DNA of 64,000 bases. Origin: Lachnospiraceae bacterium. GTDB taxonomy: Bacteria; Bacillota; Clostridia; Lachnospirales; Lachnospiraceae. The notes under the pieces were generated by a model, which was given only the letters and a program-made list of their open reading frames with translations, was not told the origin of the DNA and made no database searches. Shown here piece after piece: positions 60,147-64,000 of the stretch. Each line of letters opens with the position of its first letter. Positions within the stretch are counted from its first letter, which is position 1. The DNA is taken from positions 141,230 to 205,229 of the forward strand of contig JAAWAC010000044.1 of NCBI GenBank assembly GCA_022791975.1. Reading direction: 5' to 3'. The translations under genes were made by a program, and so were the position numbers.

Positions 60147-60210
60147 GTATAAACTTTTGGTTAATACATTTTAAAGCGCATAAAAACTAGTATGAACCAA
60201 AAGTTTATAC
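60147..60210. repeat. long inverted repeat, 21-bp arms with one mismatch
   Basis: GTATAAACTTTTGGTT (60147-60162) is perfectly complementary to AACCAAAAGTTTATAC (60195-60210). The pairing continues inward for five more bases with one mismatch (to 60167 and from 60190), leaving a 22-base loop. No U tract follows, so it is not an ordinary terminator. An operator pair, recombination site or small element end are possible. Confidence 0.8.
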
Positions 60211-60222
60211 TGCGAGATAATG

Positions 60223-60251
60223 AAAAAAGTCAGTTTTTGCTGGCTTTTTTT
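60223..60251 (+). terminator. rho-independent terminator
   Basis: AAAAAAGTCAG (60223-60233) and CTGGCTTTTTTT (60240-60251), one G-U pair, loop TTTTTG. It would end transcription from the acetyltransferase side before the sigma factor promoter. Confidence 0.75.
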
Positions 60252-60264
60252 GACAGTCTGTGCA

Positions 60265-60308
60265 AGTTATACCTGCCTTGCTTGCCGAGTTATACGCACC
60301 CTTATAAT
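60265..60308 (+). promoter_or_regulatory. probable promoter and operator of the sigma factor gene
   Basis: TATAAT (60303-60308) with TTGCTT or TTGCCG upstream at non-ideal spacing (19 or 15 bp). Two exact AGTTATAC copies (60265-60272 and 60288-60295), 23 bp apart, flank the -35 zone and could bind a regulator. Confidence 0.45.
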
Positions 60309-60412
60309 GGCGCAGAAGCGAATGGCACTATGATTAAAATATTTTTAAGTGTTTTCGCTTTTTTTACCGTACTATATATGACCGGTTAGTTTGATAGTAA
60401 GAGGTGATGTCT

Positions 60413-60955
60413 TTGAATGACGAAAGAACAATATCTGCCATCAAAAATCGAGATGAAACGGCGATCAAGGAAGCTATCAAAAAATATTCTAAACTCCTGT
60501 GGTCAATTTCCAGCTCGGTTCTGAGTAATATTGGTTCCACACAAGATGTTGAAGAGTGCGTGGCAGACACGTTTATTTATTTGTGGGAACATCCAGACAA
60601 GTATAACCCGGGGCGGGGGAAATTAAAAACCTGGCTATCGATTATCGCAAGAACGCAGGCGATCAACCGGTGCCGAGAAATTACAAAAAGGAATAGGATT
60701 CCTCTTGCGGATACCACTTTCATGGAGCACCTTGGCATTGTTGATAATATTTTGAAAAAAGAAACCCGGCGGATGTTAATCGATGCAATAAATGCCTTGG
60801 GTGAGCCGGAGCGAGAAATTTTGATCCGCCGCTATTACTATGAGCAAAAGCCAAAGGAAATTGCGCTTACATTGGATATGAGCGCAAAACAAATAGATAA
60901 CCGCCTATACCAAGCAAAGCTGAAACTGCGTGAGGCTCTTTCTAAGTTAAATTGA
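60413..60955 (+). CDS. ECF-like RNA polymerase sigma factor
   Basis: A 180-residue sigma-70 family protein with regions 2 and 4 only. Region 2 runs from about AIKKYSKLLWSISSSVL to the core-binding DVEECVADTFIYLWEHPDKYNPGRGKLKTWLSIIARTQAINRCRE. Region 4 contains LGEPEREILIRRYYYEQKPKEIALTLDMSAKQIDNRLYQAKLKLREAL, a clear helix-turn-helix. The start is set at TTG 60413 because AGAGGTGAT (60400-60408) is correctly spaced for it and overlaps the GTG/ATG pair at 60404-60407. The next gene, 10 bases on, is its probable anti-sigma partner. Confidence 0.88.
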   Translation: MNDERTISAIKNRDETAIKEAIKKYSKLLWSISSSVLSNIGSTQDVEECVADTFIYLWEHPDKYNPGRGKLKTWLSIIARTQAINRCREITKRNRIPLADTTFMEHLGIVDNILKKETRRMLIDAINALGEPEREILIRRYYYEQKPKEIALTLDMSAKQIDNRLYQAKLKLREALSKLN

Positions 60956-60965
60956 GGAGGTCAAT

Positions 60966-62273
60966 ATGGATTCTTTCAATAGAACAAACTTACAGAACAT
61001 CAAAGATATTTTTGAGAAAAAAACTGGTGTTAACCTGGATAGCAGGAGGCACTTCCATCCTTTTAAAATGGCAATGGTTGTAGTGGCTGTGATACTATGT
61101 TGTTGGGGAACCACCGCTTTTGCAGTTAATCTATTTTCCGCGTTGTCCGGGGATGATTTGGGGATTTCCGCTACTTATGAGGGAAATGGAATTGTATCAG
61201 TCCAGGTTGAAAACAGGTCAGACAAAGAACTTCACTTCCAATCTGTGCTGCGGTTGATGCAATGGACAACCAGTGAAGAAATAAAGCCATTTGCAGGGAA
61301 GGATGTATCTTTCAGCAACACGAATATACCAGCTCATTCAAGCGGTACAATGACCATTGACCTTTCGGATGCCTACGATATGGCGCTGTTGGAAACGCCG
61401 CTGGAAGGCAATGATTGGTATTACTTTATCCTGACAAACAATCAGTTTGTTTTTGGCCAGAACTGGATGTGCTCAGTGGATTTTGCAGAATCCAGCATTA
61501 CCCCAACGGAATATACCACGCCTATTACACCTCTTGAGGCGGATGCAGAACTTGTAGCGGAAATTATGGAAGAATTGCGGCCCTACTTTGAAAGCTATAC
61601 CACAGACCCTGCTAAGAGAAATCAATTATCTGATGAGTATTTGGCTCTGTGTCAAAGGTTGCTGGAACAAGTGGATGGAACGATTGTGCCCTCGGTGTCC
61701 CCAGTGGAATTAACCGTAATAGACAGCGATAAAAATCCCACCTTTGACACTTCCGTACCGCTGGATATGCAATTACAGCTTACTAGCCTGCATCGCCGGT
61801 CAACAGACGGTTATGACAAGATAATTGGCGCTTCCCATACAGAACAGGCGTTGGTGCTGAGTGCCTGTATCCCGCAGCAAAAAGGCGACATGGCGGGCGG
61901 TGTGAATGTGCCTTTGATTTACGTTTTCACATACGAAAAAAGTAGAATTACAGACCCACAGAACTACGCGTTCATCCGCGGCCAGCTCCTGACCTTTGAG
62001 CAGATGGAGCAGTACAAGATTTATGAGGATGGACAATATGTTTGCTATGATGTCAGCCATTTGTTCTATTCTGAGCTTGGTCCGTATGTAGAGAGTATGG
62101 TCAGTCAGAGGAGCGATGTCTATTTTGATGAACAGGTTTGGGAACGCATACAAAATATTTATAGTTATTACAAAGAGAACTTGGGAAGACTTCTCGGTTA
62201 CAGAGATTCCGCAAGCTCTGTCGAACCTGAAAGCGAGAGTGATGTTCCTAGTGGAAACAGAAACTCTGAATAA
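60966..62273 (+). CDS. membrane-anchored probable anti-sigma or sensor protein
   Basis: A 435-residue single-pass protein with about 33 cytoplasmic residues, a membrane segment (about 35-56), then a large outer domain. Residues 70-160 look like a beta-sandwich (SVQVENRSDKELHF, PAHSSGTMTIDL), and the remainder has no recognised family. The small cytoplasmic tail and position 10 bases after the sigma factor gene suggest that it restrains the sigma factor, as in other sigma/anti-sigma pairs, but no zinc-binding anti-sigma motif is present. GAGGAGG precedes the ATG. The signal would be sensed outside the membrane. Confidence 0.65.
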   Translation: MDSFNRTNLQNIKDIFEKKTGVNLDSRRHFHPFKMAMVVVAVILCCWGTTAFAVNLFSALSGDDLGISATYEGNGIVSVQVENRSDKELHFQSVLRLMQWTTSEEIKPFAGKDVSFSNTNIPAHSSGTMTIDLSDAYDMALLETPLEGNDWYYFILTNNQFVFGQNWMCSVDFAESSITPTEYTTPITPLEADAELVAEIMEELRPYFESYTTDPAKRNQLSDEYLALCQRLLEQVDGTIVPSVSPVELTVIDSDKNPTFDTSVPLDMQLQLTSLHRRSTDGYDKIIGASHTEQALVLSACIPQQKGDMAGGVNVPLIYVFTYEKSRITDPQNYAFIRGQLLTFEQMEQYKIYEDGQYVCYDVSHLFYSELGPYVESMVSQRSDVYFDEQVWERIQNIYSYYKENLGRLLGYRDSASSVEPESESDVPSGNRNSE

Positions 62274-62280
62274 AAACTAT

Positions 62281-62309
62281 TTTATACTTCTGCTAAGTTG
62301 GTATATAAT
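62281..62309 (+). promoter_or_regulatory. possible promoter of the TfoX-arr pair
   Basis: TTTATA (62281-62286), 17-bp spacer, TATAAT (62304-62309), about 90 bases before the TfoX-domain gene. Confidence 0.5.
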
Positions 62310-62397
62310 AGATCTGGTAACAGATTTACATTGTTAGAGAGAAAATGTAGACAGCTTACTTGTAAAATGTCACCTGTATGTGGCGCGGAGAGAAAAC

Positions 62398-62655
62398 ATG
62401 GCAAAATTAACATCTATGATGAATATTGGCAGGGAAATGGCAAAGAAGTTGGATTCTATTGGGATAAGTTCGTCGGAGGAACTTATCCAGTCTGGCGCTG
62501 AGCAGGCATTCCTGAAATTAAAAGAAGCATATCCCAAGATTTGCTTGGTACACTTGTATGCATTGGAGGGAGCGATCTGTAATATAGAGTTTAACGGCCT
62601 TTCCGAGAGCAGGAAACAGGAACTGAAAGCGTTTAGTGATTTTTTGAAAGTGTGA
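62398..62655 (+). CDS. TfoX C-terminal domain protein
   Basis: An 85-residue protein that equals only the C-terminal domain of TfoX/Sxy: MNIGREMAKKLDSIGISSSEELIQSGAEQAFLKLKEAYPKICLVHLYALEGAI is the helix-hairpin-helix-like core. The N-terminal TfoX domain is missing, which is common in Firmicutes, so a role in competence should not be assumed. ATG 62398 follows CGGAGAG; GTG at 62380 is an alternative. It ends 17 bases before arr and is probably co-transcribed with it. Confidence 0.82.
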   Translation: MAKLTSMMNIGREMAKKLDSIGISSSEELIQSGAEQAFLKLKEAYPKICLVHLYALEGAICNIEFNGLSESRKQELKAFSDFLKV

Positions 62656-62672
62656 TTAGGGGAGGTTTTTGT

Positions 62673-63083
62673 ATGGAGGAAAAAATAATTTTTAGTCCTG
62701 GTTCTTTTTTTCATGGGACAAAAGCGGATTTAAAGACAGGGGATTTATTGACAAGCGGATTTGTGTCTCATTATGAGGACAGGAAGGCAAAGTATGTGTA
62801 TTTTGCGGGGACATTGGATGCGGCGATCTGGGGTGCGGAATTAGCGTCTGGGGAAGGCGAACAGCGGATCTATGTTGTGGAGCCCACGGGAGAGTTTGAA
62901 GATGACCCCAACGTGACAGATAAAAAGTTTCCAGGAAATCCCACCAAGTCTTATCGTACACAGTCACCTTTGAAGATTGTTGGGGAGGTGGTTGGCTGGA
63001 AAGGACATTCGCCAGAAGTTTTACAGAATATGAGGGACAATCTGGAAAGGCTAAAACATATGGGGATTGGGGCAATCGAGTAG
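62673..63083 (+). CDS. arr: rifamycin NAD-dependent ADP-ribosyltransferase
   Basis: A 136-residue Arr enzyme that inactivates rifamycins by ADP-ribosylation. It matches known Arr proteins along its whole length: FFHGTKADLKTGDLLTSGFVSHYED (His14), YVYFAGTLDAAIWGAELA (Tyr43), IYVVEPTGEFEDDPNVTDKKFPGNPTKSYRT (Asp77/78), IVGEVVGWKGH. The His-Tyr-Asp triad of the family is present. ATG 62673 follows GGGGAGG; an upstream GTG at 62652 overlaps the previous gene but is less likely. Lies in the AT-rich accessory tract, which fits horizontal acquisition. Confidence 0.93.
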   Translation: MEEKIIFSPGSFFHGTKADLKTGDLLTSGFVSHYEDRKAKYVYFAGTLDAAIWGAELASGEGEQRIYVVEPTGEFEDDPNVTDKKFPGNPTKSYRTQSPLKIVGEVVGWKGHSPEVLQNMRDNLERLKHMGIGAIE

Positions 63084-63124
63084 TTACTTTTATTATGAGA
63101 ATAATTGTGAAAAGAGGCAACACT

Positions 63125-63298
63125 ATGAAACATTATGGAAGGTTATTGTTATTCTTTTTTGCATTGCTAATAGGCGGCGGATTAGGATATCTGTTGTTGG
63201 CCAATTTTGAACCAATCAAGATGGTTATGTTTGGCATTGTTTGTTTGATATTAGGGGAAGGATTTTATCAGATTGATAAGAGAATACCTAAGAAGTGA
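63125..63298 (+). CDS. small two-segment membrane protein (57 aa)
   Basis: A 57-residue protein with two hydrophobic segments (about 6-24 and 30-48) and a short basic tail. ATG 63125 follows AAGAGGCAA. It lies 41 bases after arr and overlaps or abuts the next membrane gene's upstream frame. No family is recognised. Confidence 0.55.
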   Translation: MKHYGRLLLFFFALLIGGGLGYLLLANFEPIKMVMFGIVCLILGEGFYQIDKRIPKK

Positions 63299-63381
63299 TA
63301 TTTATTTGTGGGAGCAGTGGCTTCCCTTTTATCAGGGAGTTGAATGAGGCAGTCATCAGAAGCTGCAAGAGGGTTTACAGT

Positions 63382-63831
63382 ATGATTATTAAGAATAGTA
63401 TTTGTGTGTTATTGTCAGCCTTGGTTATGTTGTTGTTTCCTTGGTGTGCAGTAACTTTTATAAAAGGTGATGGGGGGATGGCAGGATGTTTCCTGCTGTT
63501 TTTCGCAATAAACCCCATAGTATCCGTGGCTGTTGGAATATTTTCAGGCAGAAATATTCGTGTAGCATGGTTTCAGCCTATGCTGTTAGCCATTTTATTT
63601 CTCTTTGGAACTTGGATTTTCTTTGACATGGGAGAACCAGCATTTATTCTCTATGCGGCAGTTTATTTGTTATTGGGATATGCTGCGATGCTGATATGCG
63701 GCCAGCGGAGTCTCCGGGCTATTATCATGGAGTGCTCCCGTTATCTGTCCAACCGAGCAAAAAGGAATACACCACCTGTGAATGTAGAAGATGGAAACAA
63801 CCAATCGGATAGAGATCATGGAAATCAATAG
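63382..63831 (+). CDS. hypothetical membrane protein
   Basis: A 149-residue protein with four hydrophobic segments (about residues 5-22, 33-55, 62-80, 85-105) and a hydrophilic Asn/Asp-rich tail. ATG 63382 is preferred, with AGAGGG upstream. A GTG at 63295 would add 29 hydrophilic residues and overlap the preceding small gene. No family recognised. It is the last intact gene before a nuclease fragment. Confidence 0.5.
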   Translation: MIIKNSICVLLSALVMLLFPWCAVTFIKGDGGMAGCFLLFFAINPIVSVAVGIFSGRNIRVAWFQPMLLAILFLFGTWIFFDMGEPAFILYAAVYLLLGYAAMLICGQRSLRAIIMECSRYLSNRAKRNTPPVNVEDGNNQSDRDHGNQ

Positions 63832-63879
63832 TTTTGCGAGGCGGCAAGGCGCTTACTACACCACTACTACACCATTTTT

Positions 63880-64000
63880 GAAAGAGCCTTGATGTGATTT
63901 CTGCATTGGCAGAAGATTTGACAAAGGAGTTTGGCAAAAATTATTCCATAAGAAATCTGCATTATTATATCAAATTTTATCAGTGTTTTCCTGATGAGCA
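63880..64000 (+). pseudogene. 5'-truncated DUF1016/YhcG-type nuclease fragment
   Basis: The frame open from 63882 to the window end reads VISALAEDLTKEFGKNYSIR then NLHYYIKFYQCFPDE, which matches the LS-DLT-EFGKGFS-NL---FY-FP segment of the DUF1016 N-terminal domain (YhcG family PDDEXK nucleases). In the full family about 30-60 residues precede this segment, but here a TGA at 63879-63881 lies directly before it and no ATG follows. It is therefore broken at its 5' end, or begins at the GTG at 63894 without most of the domain. The 3' part lies outside the window. Confidence 0.6.

Larger units (their letters stand above)
60083..60412. other. gap before the sigma factor gene, with repeats and signals
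   Basis: This 330-base AT-rich gap holds a long inverted repeat (60147-60210), a terminator (60223-60251), two direct repeats AGTTATAC (60265-60272, 60288-60295) and a TATAAT box (60303-60308) for the sigma factor gene. No protein frame in it is convincing. Confidence 0.6.

Noticed and set aside
60147..60210. Reading the long inverted repeat as a terminator
   Set aside because: There is no T run after the right arm, and a proper terminator lies separately at 60223-60251.
58930..64000. Intact mobile element carrying arr
   Set aside because: No transposase, integrase, tRNA or matching direct repeats at the ends were found within the window, so only composition and gene content suggest acquisition.

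Overview
The window reads as one contiguous piece of a Gram-positive, spore-forming clostridial chromosome, most likely Lachnospiraceae. Supporting this are dense gene packing with ATGA overlaps, strong AGGAGG-type ribosome binding sites, consensus sigma-A promoters, Rex, a GerW/YtfJ sporulation pair, a Csp-like subtilase, a Gly/Cys-rich HCB-type small protein, separate PurO-like and AICAR-transformylase genes, and a CFI-box protein. No rRNA, tRNA, CRISPR array or intact insertion sequence was seen.

Layout. 0-6.3 kb: ClC channel, small proteins, zinc-dependent phospholipase C family protein, MFS carrier, a short subtilase and a DUF606 transporter pair. 6.5-15.5 kb: a nucleoside acquisition and cleavage operon (deoD, an ADP-ribosylglycohydrolase family protein, BMP lipoprotein, duplicated ABC ATPase, two permeases, nucleoside hydrolase) with a convergent PfkB kinase. 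15.7-20.7 kb: flavoprotein reductase, then a PTS set (IIABC, HPr, EI) behind a possible attenuator. 20.9-28.6 kb: deformylase, adenosine/SAH deaminase-type amidohydrolase, Csp-like protease, isocitrate dehydrogenase, and an MBOAT plus SGNH-like pair. 28.6-36.5 kb: ABC-F ATPase, rex, alr, an antitoxin-less mazF, yebC, CFI-box protein, metY, HAD phosphatase. 36.7-48.2 kb: two-component system, membrane proteins, split purine end-steps, SPFH and zinc-ribbon pair, Nudix, ytfI/ytfJ. 48.1-58.9 kb: MATE exporter, rarA, YgjV-acetyltransferase fusion, aat, an Lsa-type antibiotic-resistance ABC-F with a ribosome-controlled attenuator, a hybrid sensor kinase, a lipoprotein and an Fe-S aldo/keto reductase. 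58.9-64.0 kb: a more AT-rich accessory tract with a maltose-acetyltransferase-type gene, a long inverted repeat, a sigma factor with a probable anti-sigma partner, a TfoX C-terminal-domain protein, a rifamycin ADP-ribosyltransferase (arr), two small membrane proteins and a 5'-truncated DUF1016-type nuclease fragment.

How the genes work together. The 6.5-14.5 kb operon imports nucleosides, splits them by phosphorolysis or hydrolysis, and the PfkB protein could phosphorylate the released sugar or nucleoside. The PTS block is a self-contained glucose-type uptake route whose HPr carries Lys where the regulatory Ser46 would be. The strongest unusual signal is at 54.0-54.4 kb. There two tiny tandem leader ORFs, three mutually exclusive RNA pairings and a terminator precede the ABC-F gene, and its promoter shares -35 bases with the divergent promoter of the hybrid sensor kinase. 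Together with arr about 8 kb away, the right third of the window carries two separate antibiotic-defence modules.
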